Positions 42,676 through 51,377 of a stretch of 64,000 nt of DNA are shown here, piece after piece. A model generated the notes under the pieces. The model saw only the letters and a program-made list of their open reading frames with translations, was not told the DNA's origin and did not search any database. Source of the stretch: Glo-17 sp964637835. Lineage in GTDB: Bacteria > Krumholzibacteriota > Krumholzibacteriia > LZORAL124-64-63. The DNA lies in assembly GCA_964637835.1 (NCBI GenBank), contig CAZWYF010000001.1:124001-188000 (forward strand), read 5' to 3'. The translations under genes and the position numbers were made by a program. Positions within the stretch are counted from its first letter, which is position 1. Each line of letters begins with the position of its first letter.

Positions 42676-42704
42676 AAACTAGACAATAATTGGACACAAT
42701 ACAA
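42676..42704 (-). promoter_or_regulatory. AT-rich promoter of the renalase-like gene
   Basis: Minus strand TTGTAT, 17 bases, TAGTTT, in the most AT-rich stretch of the window. The spacer holds the small dyad ATTG-TGTC-CAAT, a possible operator. Confidence 0.45.
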
Positions 42705-42832
42705 GCGTCGCGCCAGGAGGCCGGGTCCTCCCCGGTGGTGGAGGGGCCGGCCATCGCCGATCGCCGCGACCTGTCCAGAGGCTGTCCAGCCTGATCGTGG
42801 CGCCGGCCGGTGATGCTGCTACCATGGCCCCC

Positions 42833-43519
42833 ATGAGCACGCCACTCCTCGAGTTCCAGCAGGTCGGTCGGGGATTCGCGCTGCCCGACGGCCGCCGCCG
42901 CGCCGTCCTGCACGGGGTGAGCTTCGTCGTCGCCCGCGGCGAGTCGCTGGCCATGGTCGGCCGCAGCGGCAGCGGCAAGTCCACGCTGCTGCACCTGGCC
43001 GCCGGCATCGACCTGCCGTCGGCCGGCGAGGTGCGCCTGGACGGCGAGGCGCTCTCGGGCCTCTCGGATCGGCGCCGATCGCTGCTGCGGCGACGGCACG
43101 TGGGCCTGGTCTTCCAGTTCTTCCACCTGCTGCCCCACCTGACGGTGCTGGAGAACGTGGCGCTGCCTGGCTGGGTGGCCGGCGATCGGGGAGCGGACAC
43201 GCGGGACCGTGCCCGCGAGCTCCTCGACCGCGTGGGTCTGGCCGACCGCGCCGACGACCGCGCCGGCAAGCTCTCGGGCGGCGAGATGCAGCGCGTGGCG
43301 CTCTGCCGCGCCCTGCTGCGCCGGCCGCCCCTGGTGCTGGCCGACGAGCCCACCGGCAACCTGGACGAGGCGGCCGGCGCCCGCGTCATGGAGCTGCTCC
43401 TGCAGCTGTCCGCCGACCAGGATGCCGGCCTGCTCTACGTCACCCACAGCCGCGAGCAGGCGTCCCTCGCCCACCGGGTGCTGCGCCTGCGGGACGGCCG
43501 GCTGGAGGCCGGCGCGTGA
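42833..43519 (+). CDS. ABC transporter ATPase (LolD/MacB class)
   Basis: A 228-residue ATP-binding subunit: Walker A VGRSGSGKSTLL, Q-loop LVFQFFHLLPHLTVLENV, signature LSGGEMQRVALCRAL, Walker B LVLADEPTGNLDE, switch His in VTHSREQ. The FFHLLPHLTVLENV form is characteristic of the LolD/MacB/FtsE branch, which works by mechanotransmission with FtsX-like permeases. It overlaps the permease gene by GTGA, so they are one operon with the CrtC-like gene. Confidence 0.93.
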   Translation: MSTPLLEFQQVGRGFALPDGRRRAVLHGVSFVVARGESLAMVGRSGSGKSTLLHLAAGIDLPSAGEVRLDGEALSGLSDRRRSLLRRRHVGLVFQFFHLLPHLTVLENVALPGWVAGDRGADTRDRARELLDRVGLADRADDRAGKLSGGEMQRVALCRALLRRPPLVLADEPTGNLDEAAGARVMELLLQLSADQDAGLLYVTHSREQASLAHRVLRLRDGRLEAGA

Positions 43520-46071
43520 ATGCCCGCCTGCTGGCCGCCGCCCTGGCCCACTGGCGGCAGGCGCGGACCCTCACCCTGTTGACGGTGTTCGGCGTGGGCC
43601 TGGGCGTGGGGTCGGTGGTCTGCATCCAGACCCTGAACGCCAGCGCCCTGGCCGCCTTCAGCGGGGGCATGCAGGCGGTCTCGGGCGACGCCGATCTGGT
43701 GGTCCTCGGCCAGGGCCCGGACCTCGACGAGGCCATCTACGGCGAGGTGCTCGCCCACCCGGACGTGGCGGCGGCCTGGCCCCTGGAGCGCGCCCATGCG
43801 CAGCTGCGGAGCCGGCCGGGCACGTTCCTGGAGATCGTGGGCGTGGACGTGTTCGCGCCCGTGCGCTATCCGGTGCGCCTGGCGGCGGCCGGCGCGGGCT
43901 TCGACCGCTTCGCCGGCCTGCTCACCGAGCCGGGCTGGATCGCCCTGACGCCCGGGTTCGCCGCGGAGCTGGACCTGGCCGTGGGCGATTCCTTCACCGT
44001 CACCGCCGGCGACCGCGTGGAGAACCTCACCCTGGGCGCGGTGGTCGACTTCCGCCGCCACGCCCCGCTGGCCAGCCGCAAGCTGGCGCTCATGGACATC
44101 GCCCAGGTCCAGCACCTGTTCGGGCGCCGCGGCGTGGTGCGCCAGATCGACGTGCAGATCGGGCCGGAGGCGGCGCCCGACGCGGTGGCCGCCCGCCTGC
44201 AGGCGCACCTGGGCCCGGGCGTCCGGGTGGTGACGCCCGCCCAGCGCGAGCAGAACGCGGCCGGCCTGCTCGCCGCCTTCCGCCTGAACCTCACCGCGTT
44301 GAGCCTGATCTCGGTGCTGGTGGGCGTGTTCCTGATCTTCACCGCCGTGCATGCCTCGCTGGTGCGGCGGCGCCGCGACTTCGGCCTGCTGCGCTCGCTG
44401 GGCGCCACCCGCCGGCAGGTGCTCGGCGTGGTGCTCCTGGAGACGGCGGTCCTGGGCCTGGCCGGCACCGCGCTGGGCATCCCGGTCGGCTACTGGGCGG
44501 CGGCCGCCAACGTGGAGACGGTCTCCAGCACCCTGACCAGCATCTACCTGCTCAGCGAGATCGAGCAGCTGCACCTGCCGCCGCTGCTGGTGGCCCTGGC
44601 GGTGGCCGTGGGGCTGGGGGGCGCCCTGCTGGGAGCGCTGCTGCCGGCGCTGGACATCGCCCGGCGCGATCCGGTGGTGCTGCTCGGCGCCGCCGGCCTG
44701 CCCGAGCGGCTGGGCCGGCTGGCGCCGCGGCTGGCGGTGCTGGCCCTGGCCGTCGCCGCGGCGGTGGCCGCGTGGTACCTGGCCGGGGGCCGGGCGCTGA
44801 AGGAGAGCGGCTTCGTGCTCGCCTTCTTCCTCATGGTGATCCTGCCGTTGCTGACGCCCCTGGTCCTGCGGGAGACCTGCGGCCGCATCCCGCCCGGCGG
44901 CTTCGGCTGGCGGCTGGGCCTGCGCGGCCTCGCCTCGCGGCTGCAGTCCACCAGCTTCGCGGTGTCGGCGCTGGCGGTGACGGTCTCCATGCTGGTGGGC
45001 ATCACCCTGCTCATCGGCAGCTTCCGCGCCACCCTCGAGACCTGGATCGAACGCAGCCTGGTGGCCGACATCTTCGTCACCAGCCCGAGCTGGGACCGGG
45101 ACCACGGCCGCACCTGGCTCTCGGCGGACGTGGTCGACGAGCTCGCTCACTTCCCCGGCGTCCAGGCCGCCGACCTCCAGCGGCGCCTCGACGCCCGGAC
45201 CGTCGATGGTCGTCCCGTGCGCCTGGCCGCCTTCCGCCGGGTGGGCGAGGCCGACACCCGCTGGGCGGCGCGCATCCCCCTGCTGGCCGGCGACCCCGAC
45301 CGCGTGGAGCGTGCGCTCCGCCAGCAGGGCGCGGTGCTCATCACCGAGCCGCTCGCCCGCCACGCCGGCCTGGCCGTGGGCGACACCCTGGCCCTCGCCG
45401 GCCCCCGCGGGCCGGTCCCGCTGCCCATCGCGGGCATCGGCTACGACTACAGCAGCCAGAGCGGCCTGGCGTTCCTCACCCGCGAGACCCTGGCCTCCAT
45501 CTATGGCCCCGGCGGCACCGCCAGCCTGGCGCTCACCCTGGCGCCCGGCGCGGACGTGGAGGGCACCCTGGACGCCATGCGCGCGGCCCTCGCCGGCCGG
45601 GCCGTGGAACTGCGCAGCAACCAGCGCCTGCGGGCCGAGGTGCTCGACATCTTCGACCAGACCTTCGCCATCACCCGCATCCTGCAGGCCATGGCCCTGC
45701 TGATCGCCGTCTGCGGCGTCTCGCTGACGCTGCTGATCATGGGCCGCGAGCGCGCCACCGAGCTGGCCCTCTACCGCTGCGTGGGGGCCACCCGCCGGCA
45801 GCTCTTCGGGCTGGGCCTGAGCGAGGGGGCCGGCCTGGGCGTCCTCGGCCTGGTGCTGGGCCTGGGCGGCGGGGCGGCGCTGGCGAGCATCCTCATCCTG
45901 CTGATCAACCGCGACTGGTTCGGCTGGACCATCCGCTTCGCCCTGCCCGCCGACGACCTCGTCCTGCAGGTGGTCTGGATCCTGGCCGGCGCCCTGGTGG
46001 CCGCCGTGTATCCCGCCCTGCGCGCCAGCCGCACGCCCGCGGCGGAGCTGACGCGGGAGGACCTGCTGTGA
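43516..46071 (+). CDS. FtsX/MacB-type ABC permease, long two-module form
   Basis: An 851-residue membrane protein with an N-terminal helix, a periplasmic MacB-PCD-like domain (~45-250), three helices (LISVLVGVFLIFTAVHASLV and following), a middle group of about four helices, a second periplasmic domain (~510-680) and a last set of three helices ending in a cytoplasmic tail. RRRRDFGLLRSLGATRRQVL and RATELALYRCVGATRRQLFG are the duplicated coupling motifs of FtsX folds. It thus holds two FtsX modules in one chain, as in YbbP and AttF/G systems. The GTG start at 43516 overlaps the ATPase stop; its own stop overlaps the next gene. Confidence 0.88.
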   Translation: MNARLLAAALAHWRQARTLTLLTVFGVGLGVGSVVCIQTLNASALAAFSGGMQAVSGDADLVVLGQGPDLDEAIYGEVLAHPDVAAAWPLERAHAQLRSRPGTFLEIVGVDVFAPVRYPVRLAAAGAGFDRFAGLLTEPGWIALTPGFAAELDLAVGDSFTVTAGDRVENLTLGAVVDFRRHAPLASRKLALMDIAQVQHLFGRRGVVRQIDVQIGPEAAPDAVAARLQAHLGPGVRVVTPAQREQNAAGLLAAFRLNLTALSLISVLVGVFLIFTAVHASLVRRRRDFGLLRSLGATRRQVLGVVLLETAVLGLAGTALGIPVGYWAAAANVETVSSTLTSIYLLSEIEQLHLPPLLVALAVAVGLGGALLGALLPALDIARRDPVVLLGAAGLPERLGRLAPRLAVLALAVAAAVAAWYLAGGRALKESGFVLAFFLMVILPLLTPLVLRETCGRIPPGGFGWRLGLRGLASRLQSTSFAVSALAVTVSMLVGITLLIGSFRATLETWIERSLVADIFVTSPSWDRDHGRTWLSADVVDELAHFPGVQAADLQRRLDARTVDGRPVRLAAFRRVGEADTRWAARIPLLAGDPDRVERALRQQGAVLITEPLARHAGLAVGDTLALAGPRGPVPLPIAGIGYDYSSQSGLAFLTRETLASIYGPGGTASLALTLAPGADVEGTLDAMRAALAGRAVELRSNQRLRAEVLDIFDQTFAITRILQAMALLIAVCGVSLTLLIMGRERATELALYRCVGATRRQLFGLGLSEGAGLGVLGLVLGLGGGAALASILILLINRDWFGWTIRFALPADDLVLQVVWILAGALVAAVYPALRASRTPAAELTREDLL

Positions 46072-47255
46072 GCCGGGGGCCCTGGATGCGGCCGGCGGGC
46101 CGGCTGGTCGTCCGGGCGGCCCTGGCGCTCGCCGGCCTGGCGCTCGCCGGCCTGGCCCTCGTCGGCCTGCCGCTCGGCGATCCGGCGGTCGGGCAGGACT
46201 GGCGCGTGGCGGGGCCGGACCACGCGTGGTCGTTCCCGCGCGATCATCACGCGTGGCCCGAGTACCGCAGCGAGTGGTGGTACCTGACGGGCCAGCTCAC
46301 GGCCGCGGGCGCGAGCGAACCCACCCATGGCTACCAGTTCACCATGTTCCGGCTGGGGATCGCGCCCGAGCCTCCGCCCTGGGACAGCGACTGGGCGGCG
46401 CGCGACCTGGTGCTCGGCCACCTGGCGATCACCGACCTGCGCGACGGGCGCCACCTCTTCCGCGAGGTGCTCACCCGGCCGGGCCCTGGTCGGGGCGGCT
46501 TCCCCGCGGTGGACGCCGACACGGTCCTGGCCTGGAGCCGCGCGCCGGCCGGCACGCCGGGGCGCTGGGCGCTCGCGCGCACCCGGGCGGGAGGCTTCGC
46601 CGTCCGGGCCGCCGATCGCCGCGACGGCCTGCTCCTGGACCTGGAGCTGGTGCCGCGGCGCCCCCGCGTCTTCCAGGGACCGGGCGGCTACAGCGTCAAG
46701 GACCCCGCCTCGGGCGCCGGCAGCCTCTACTACTCCTACACCCGCCTGGAGACGGCGGGCCGCCTGGCCGCCGGCGCCGACACCCTGCAGGTGACCGGCA
46801 GCTCCTGGCTCGATCGCGAGATCTTCACCAGCCAGCTCGCGTCCCGTCACCAGGGCTGGGACTGGCTGAGCCTGCAGCTCTCCGATGGCCGCGACGTCAT
46901 GGCGTTCGTGCTGCGCGACACCACCGGCGCGGCGGACGTGGCCCACGCCACGGTGGTGGGCGCGGACGGCCAGGTCCGCTGGCTCGAGCCCGCGCCGGAG
47001 GTGCTGGCGCCGTCGCGGCACTGGACCAGTCCGCAGACGGGCGCCCGCTACCCGGTGGCCTGGCGCCTGCGCTTGCCGGCGGTGGACCTGGAGCTGACGG
47101 TGGAGGCGCGGCTCGAGGCGCAGGAGAACGTGGGCCCGCGCAGCGGCGTGATCTACTGGGAGGGCGCCGTGCGGGCCGCGGGCGCGGGTGGGCTCACCGG
47201 ACGCGGATACCTGGAGATGACCGGCTACGGCCCCGACGGCCGGCCGCCGTTCTGA
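46068..47255 (+). CDS. Exported CrtC/AttH lipocalin-like protein
   Basis: A 395-residue exported protein. The signal region is LALAGLALAGLALVGLPLGD. The mature part starts WSFPRDHHAWPEYRSEWWYLTGQL, the opening of the CrtC N-terminal (AttH) lipocalin-like domain. It continues with GYQFTMFRLGI, ITDLRDGRHLFREVL, SSWLDREIFTSQLA and GYLEMTGYG. CrtC is carotenoid 1,2-hydratase, but AttH relatives are secreted partners of AttEFG ABC transporters, which fits this operon better. The GTG at 46068 (GTGA overlap, GGGAGG 7 bases upstream) is preferred over an ATG six codons later. Confidence 0.85.
   Translation: MSRGPWMRPAGRLVVRAALALAGLALAGLALVGLPLGDPAVGQDWRVAGPDHAWSFPRDHHAWPEYRSEWWYLTGQLTAAGASEPTHGYQFTMFRLGIAPEPPPWDSDWAARDLVLGHLAITDLRDGRHLFREVLTRPGPGRGGFPAVDADTVLAWSRAPAGTPGRWALARTRAGGFAVRAADRRDGLLLDLELVPRRPRVFQGPGGYSVKDPASGAGSLYYSYTRLETAGRLAAGADTLQVTGSSWLDREIFTSQLASRHQGWDWLSLQLSDGRDVMAFVLRDTTGAADVAHATVVGADGQVRWLEPAPEVLAPSRHWTSPQTGARYPVAWRLRLPAVDLELTVEARLEAQENVGPRSGVIYWEGAVRAAGAGGLTGRGYLEMTGYGPDGRPPF
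46125..46169 (+). repeat. 15-bp tandem repeat in a signal peptide
   Basis: GCGCTCGCCGGCCTG twice exactly, then GCCCTCGTCGGCCTG. Each unit encodes ALAGL/ALVGL in the hydrophobic core of the signal peptide. Confidence 0.8.
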
Positions 47256-47270
47256 TCCCGGTGCACCGAC

Positions 47271-47307
47271 GCGAGGAGCGGAGACCCCGGGGGGCTCCGC
47301 TCCTCGC
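47271..47307. terminator. Bidirectional hairpin between convergent genes
   Basis: GCGAGGAGCGGAG (47271-47283) and CTCCGCTCCTCGC (47295-47307) form a perfect 13-bp stem between the CrtC-like stop at 47255 and the convergent secreted-protein stop at 47340. A second short hairpin (GGCGAC-GGC-GTCGCC) is at 47319-47333. No T-run on either strand. Confidence 0.65.
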
Positions 47308-47339
47308 CAGGCGTGGCGGGCGACGGCGTCGCCGGCTCG

Positions 47340-48002
47340 CTACTGGAAGATCGCCTTGACGCTGGACCAGGTGTCCTGCTGCACCGGCACGGGGTCGAAC
47401 CCGGAGGCGAAGTAGGCGTGGGGCAGGCGCACGCTGGCATGGTCGGGCACGGTGATGGAGATGTCGTCCACATAGAGCTGCGCGCCGAAGTCGCCGTACA
47501 TCACGGCGTCCACCACCAGACCGGTATGCCCGGCCTCGATGGTCCAGGTATGGCTGAACTGCTCCCAGCCGTTTTCCACACCGAAGTCGTTGTTGCCGTA
47601 GCACTCGCCATCGAGGGCTTGCATGTACTGGCCGCGGGCGTCCTGAGCCTCGACCAGGGCGTCGTTGTAATGGGCCCACAGGCGCATGTCCGGCCAGTTG
47701 CTCATGGGGTCGTAGCGCCAGTAGCTGAAGGTGACCTCGTCGCCTTCCTGCAGGTTCCACACCGCGGCCAGGAAGCCACGGGCGACGCCGTTGGAGCTGG
47801 GCGTCTGGCGGGTCAGCACCAGGCCGCCGCCGCCTTCGCCATCGGGGTGGTTGGCGGCGAGGCTGTAGGCCGCGGTCATCTCGCCGTTGAACGAACCGAG
47901 GAAGTCCGCCTCGGTGGCGTCCCAGGAGTACGTGTAGGTGGCGGCCAGGGCCGGCAGGGCCAGCAGGCCGATGGTGGCGAGCGATAGCATGAGCTTGCGC
48001 AT
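47340..48002 (-). CDS. Secreted beta-rich protein of unknown function
   Basis: A 220-residue exported protein with a standard signal peptide (MRKLMLSLATIGLLALPALA). The rest looks like one jelly-roll or carbohydrate-binding-like domain (TYSWDATEADFLGSF, WNLQEGDEVTFSYWRYD, EQFSHTWTIEAGHTGLVVDA, AQLYVDDISIT). The order of strands, with an acidic VDDI near the end, resembles CBM-type domains. I do not recognise a named family. ATG 48002 has GGAGG 7 bases upstream. A sigma28-like promoter is located at 48047-48073. Confidence 0.7.
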   Translation of the reverse strand: MRKLMLSLATIGLLALPALAATYTYSWDATEADFLGSFNGEMTAAYSLAANHPDGEGGGGLVLTRQTPSSNGVARGFLAAVWNLQEGDEVTFSYWRYDPMSNWPDMRLWAHYNDALVEAQDARGQYMQALDGECYGNNDFGVENGWEQFSHTWTIEAGHTGLVVDAVMYGDFGAQLYVDDISITVPDHASVRLPHAYFASGFDPVPVQQDTWSSVKAIFQ

Positions 48003-48046
48003 GATCCGTCCTCCGAAAGAGTGTGTGCGGGCGCTGTCTGGGTAGA

Positions 48047-48073
48047 CCATCGGCCGCGGCCCGGGGGACTTTA
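48047..48073 (-). promoter_or_regulatory. Sigma28 (FliA)-like promoter of the secreted protein gene
   Basis: Minus strand TAAAGTCC, exactly 11 bases, GCCGATGG, 44 bases upstream of the ATG at 48002. Confidence 0.6.
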
Positions 48074-48122
48074 GCCCGGATCACGCGCCAGCCGGTCCCG
48101 CTGGTCGCCTCCGCTCGATGCA

Positions 48123-48151
48123 TTGTCCGTACCAGCGGGCCGTGTTATCTT
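48123..48151 (+). promoter_or_regulatory. Sigma70-like promoter of asnS
   Basis: TTGTCC, 17 bases, TATCTT, four of six in each box, giving an ~85-base leader before the ATG at 48244. Confidence 0.55.
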
Positions 48152-48243
48152 CCCCGCCCCGGAAACGGGTCCGGAGGGGCCGCAGCCGGCCGTCACCGGA
48201 CCGATCGGCGCCTGCCGCCGCCGCGACATGCAAGGGAGCGACC

Positions 48244-49644
48244 ATGGCCTGGGAGAAAATTGCCGACCTGCTGGACGAGAAGGTGCCACTGGGGACCGCG
48301 GTCACCGTCAAGGGCTGGGTGCGCACGCGCCGCGACTCCCGGGCCGGACTGAGCTTCGTCCAGGTCCACGACGGCACCTGCTTCGCGCCCCTGCAGGTGG
48401 TCGCGCCGGGCGAGCTGACCAACTATCAGGAAGAGATCCTGCACCTGTCGGCCGGCTGTGCGGTGGCCTGCCAGGGGGAGCTGGTGGCGAGCCAGGGCAA
48501 GGGGCAGGCCGTGGAGCTGAAGGCCCATGCCATCGAGGTGATCGGCTGGGTGGAGGATCCGGAGACCTATCCCGTGCAGCCCAAGCGCCACAGCATGGAG
48601 TTCCTGCGCGAGGTGGCCCACCTGCGGCCGCGGACCAACACCTTCGGCGCCGTGGCGCGCGTGCGCAACGCCCTGGCCCAGGCCACCCACCGGTTCTTCC
48701 ACGAGAACGGGTTCTACTGGATCCACACGCCCATCATCACCGCCAGCGACGCCGAGGGCGCCGGCGAGCTGTTCCGCGTCTCGACCCTCGACATGGTCAA
48801 CCCGCCGCGCACCGAGGCCGGCGGCATCGACTGGTCGGAGGACTTCTTCGGCAAGCAGGCCTTCCTCTCGGTGAGCGGCCAGCTCAACGTGGAGACCTAC
48901 TGCCAGGCGCTCACCCGCGTCTACACCTTCGGGCCCACCTTCCGCGCGGAGAACAGCAACACCAGCCGGCACCTGTCGGAGTTCTGGATGATCGAGCCGG
49001 AGATCGCCTTCGCCGACCTCGCCGACGACGCCGACCTGGCCGAGCGCTACCTCAAGGCCATCTTCCAGGCCGTGCTCGAGGAGCGCGGGGACGACATGGC
49101 CTTCTTCGCCCAGCACGTCGAGCCCACCTGCATCGAGCGGCTGGAGCGATTCGTCGGCGCCAGCTTCGAGCGCATGACCTACACCGAGGCCATCGCCCAG
49201 CTCCAGAAGTCGGGCAAGAAGTTCGAGTACCCCGTGGCCTGGGGCTGCGACCTGCAGAGCGAGCACGAGCGGTACCTCTGCGAGGAGCTCTGCCAGGTGC
49301 CGGTGGTGGTGATGGACTACCCGAAGGAGATCAAGGCCTTCTACATGCGCCTGAACGACGATCAGCAGACCGTCGCCGCCATGGACGTGCTGGCGCCGGG
49401 CATCGGCGAGATCATCGGCGGCTCGCAGCGCGAGGAACGCCTCGACGTGCTGGACGCGCGGATCGAGGCCATGGGCCTGGAGAAGGACGTCTACTGGTGG
49501 TACCGCGACCTGCGCCGGTACGGCACCTGCCCGCACGCGGGCTTCGGCCTCGGGTTCGACCGCGCCATGAACTACGTGACGGGGATCAAGAACATCCGCG
49601 ACGTGATCCCCTTTCCGCGGGCACCCCGGCTCGCGGATTTCTAG
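48244..49644 (+). CDS. asnS: Asparaginyl-tRNA synthetase
   Basis: A 466-residue class IIb aminoacyl-tRNA synthetase. An OB-fold anticodon-binding domain occupies residues ~15-110 (VTVKGWVRTRRDSRAGLSFV). The catalytic core carries FFHENGFYWIHTPIITASD (motif 1), TFRAENSNTSRHLSEFWMIE (motif 2) and HAGFGLGFDRAMNYVTG (motif 3). PVVVMDYPKEIKAFYMRLND and GEIIGGSQREERLD separate AsnRS from AspRS. All active-site motifs are intact. GGGAG lies 6 bases before the ATG. A degenerate relative is encoded at 17503-18168. Confidence 0.96.
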   Translation: MAWEKIADLLDEKVPLGTAVTVKGWVRTRRDSRAGLSFVQVHDGTCFAPLQVVAPGELTNYQEEILHLSAGCAVACQGELVASQGKGQAVELKAHAIEVIGWVEDPETYPVQPKRHSMEFLREVAHLRPRTNTFGAVARVRNALAQATHRFFHENGFYWIHTPIITASDAEGAGELFRVSTLDMVNPPRTEAGGIDWSEDFFGKQAFLSVSGQLNVETYCQALTRVYTFGPTFRAENSNTSRHLSEFWMIEPEIAFADLADDADLAERYLKAIFQAVLEERGDDMAFFAQHVEPTCIERLERFVGASFERMTYTEAIAQLQKSGKKFEYPVAWGCDLQSEHERYLCEELCQVPVVVMDYPKEIKAFYMRLNDDQQTVAAMDVLAPGIGEIIGGSQREERLDVLDARIEAMGLEKDVYWWYRDLRRYGTCPHAGFGLGFDRAMNYVTGIKNIRDVIPFPRAPRLADF

Positions 49645-49717
49645 GACGACCCCGGCGGGGCCCGGATCCTCACCGGGCCTCGCCGCCTCTGGTGACCTGC
49701 CAGCGGAAGGACCCGCC

Positions 49718-50311
49718 ATGCCCCGCCTCTTCGCCGTCCTGCTCGGCGGCAACTGCGCGCCGCGCAGCAACACCGAGCTGCACGACGTGGTCTTCGTGGC
49801 CGGCGAGCGCCTCGAGGACACCCACGAGGATCTGCTCGCCGCCTGGTTCGGCACCCCCGAGGGCCTGCACATCGACGGCTGGATGGAGCTGGACGAGGTG
49901 GACGGCCATCGGGTCACCCTGCGCCCGGATGCGCCGGCGGCCGGCCCGCGTCTGTACTTCGTGAACCTCGGGGGCTACCGGCCCGGCCAGCTCCAGGAGG
50001 CCCACGCCAGCACCGTGGTGGCGGCCACCGACGCTGCGGAGGCCAGGCGGCGCGCCAGGGAGGCGCTCCTGCGCGACCACGTCGAGGTCCACACCGACGA
50101 CCTCCACGACGTGGACGACCTCCTGGTCGTGGGCGAGGTGGCCGGCTGGCACGTCTGGCTCGAGGCCGTCGAGCGGGCCCCCGACGCGCCGGCGGGCTCG
50201 GCCGCCAGCGCCGGCGGATCGGCCGGGCCGCTGGTGCACAACGGCTACCTGCCGCTGCCCGAGCGGACCATCGCGGCATTCGCGGCCCGGCGGCGCGGCG
50301 CCGCCGACTGA
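49718..50311 (+). CDS. DUF1543 domain protein
   Basis: A 197-residue cytoplasmic protein with the DUF1543 pattern: VLLGGNCAPRSNTELHDVVFV at the start and LYFVNLGGYRPGQLQEAHAS in the middle, followed by a second half that repeats the theme (HVEVHTDDLHDVDDLL). Function is unknown. It lies 73 bases after asnS and 30 bases before the nitrilase gene on the same strand, so it may be co-transcribed with either. Confidence 0.75.
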   Translation: MPRLFAVLLGGNCAPRSNTELHDVVFVAGERLEDTHEDLLAAWFGTPEGLHIDGWMELDEVDGHRVTLRPDAPAAGPRLYFVNLGGYRPGQLQEAHASTVVAATDAAEARRRAREALLRDHVEVHTDDLHDVDDLLVVGEVAGWHVWLEAVERAPDAPAGSAASAGGSAGPLVHNGYLPLPERTIAAFAARRRGAAD

Positions 50312-50341
50312 GGCCAGACGCGCCCCGGCGCAGGAGGGACC

Positions 50342-51304
50342 ATGCCCCACGACGACCAGCTCACCGTGGCCATCGCCCAGATGGCGCCCGTCTGGCTCGA
50401 TCGCCAGGCCACCCTCGCGCGGGTGATCGCGCGGATCGGCGAGGCCGCGGCGGCCGGCGCCCGGCTGGTGGCCTTCGGCGAGGCGCTGGTGCCGGGCTAT
50501 CCGTTCTGGACCGAGCGCACCGCGGCCACGCGCTTCGACGACCCCATCCAGAAGGACCTCGTGGCCTACTACCAGGACCAGGCCGTCCAGCTCGAGGCCG
50601 GTCACCTCGATGGCGTCCGTGACGCAGCCGCGGCGGGCCGGATCGCCGTGGTCCTGGGGGTCATCGAGCGGCCCGCCGACCGCGGCCACAGCCTCTTCTG
50701 CTCGCGAGTGTTCGTGGCCCCCGACGGCGAGGTGGCCAGCGTCCACCGCAAGCTGGTCCCCACCTGGGACGAGCGGCTGGTCTGGTCGCCCGGCGACGGC
50801 CACGGCCTGCGCACCCACCGGCTGGAGCGCTTCACGGTGGGCGCCCTCAATTGCTGGGAGAACTGGATGCCCCTGCCGCGGGCGGCGCTCTACGCCCAGG
50901 GCGAGGACCTGCACGTGTCGCTCTGGCCGGGTGGCGAGCACCTGACCCGCGACAACACGCGCCTCCTGGCCCTCGAGGGCCGCAGCCACGTGCTCGCGGC
51001 CAGTGGCCTGATGCATGCCGACCAGGTCCCGCCGGCGGTCCCGCACCGCGACCGGATCCTCGCCGGTGGTGGCGGCTGGTGGGCGCGCGGCGGCTCGTGT
51101 ATCGCGGCGCCGGACGGGTCGTGGGTGGTCGAGCCGGTGAGCGAGCGCGAGGAACTGCTGCTGGCCACGCTGGACCACGGGGCGGTGCGCCGCGCGCGGC
51201 ACAACCTGGACCCGGCCGGCCACTACGCGCGTCCGGACGTCACGCGGCTGGTGATCGATCGTCGGCGGCAGACCACGGCGGAGTTCCGCGACGACCGATC
51301 ATGA
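50342..51304 (+). CDS. Nitrilase (carbon-nitrogen hydrolase family)
   Basis: A 320-residue enzyme that hydrolyses nitriles to acids and ammonia. The catalytic triad is visible: Glu47 in FGEALVPGYPFW, Lys137 in HRKLVPTWDER and Cys171 in LNCWENWMPL. The NCWEN context and length match branch 1 nitrilases instead of amidases. AGGAGG lies 5 bases before the ATG. The stop overlaps a doubtful short frame that starts with 15-bp repeats. Confidence 0.9.
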   Translation: MPHDDQLTVAIAQMAPVWLDRQATLARVIARIGEAAAAGARLVAFGEALVPGYPFWTERTAATRFDDPIQKDLVAYYQDQAVQLEAGHLDGVRDAAAAGRIAVVLGVIERPADRGHSLFCSRVFVAPDGEVASVHRKLVPTWDERLVWSPGDGHGLRTHRLERFTVGALNCWENWMPLPRAALYAQGEDLHVSLWPGGEHLTRDNTRLLALEGRSHVLAASGLMHADQVPPAVPHRDRILAGGGGWWARGGSCIAAPDGSWVVEPVSEREELLLATLDHGAVRRARHNLDPAGHYARPDVTRLVIDRRRQTTAEFRDDRS

Positions 51305-51324
51305 CGCGGACCCCCGCAGCCGCG

Positions 51325-51369
51325 GCGATCGCGGAGCCGGCGATCGCGGAGCCGCCGGTTGCGGAGCCG
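51325..51369. repeat. 15-bp tandem repeat, three units
   Basis: GCGATCGCGGAGCCG twice, then CCGGTTGCGGAGCCG, in the 73-base gap between the nitrilase stop and the convergent kinase stop. Confidence 0.8.
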
Positions 51370-51377
51370 CCGGCGGT

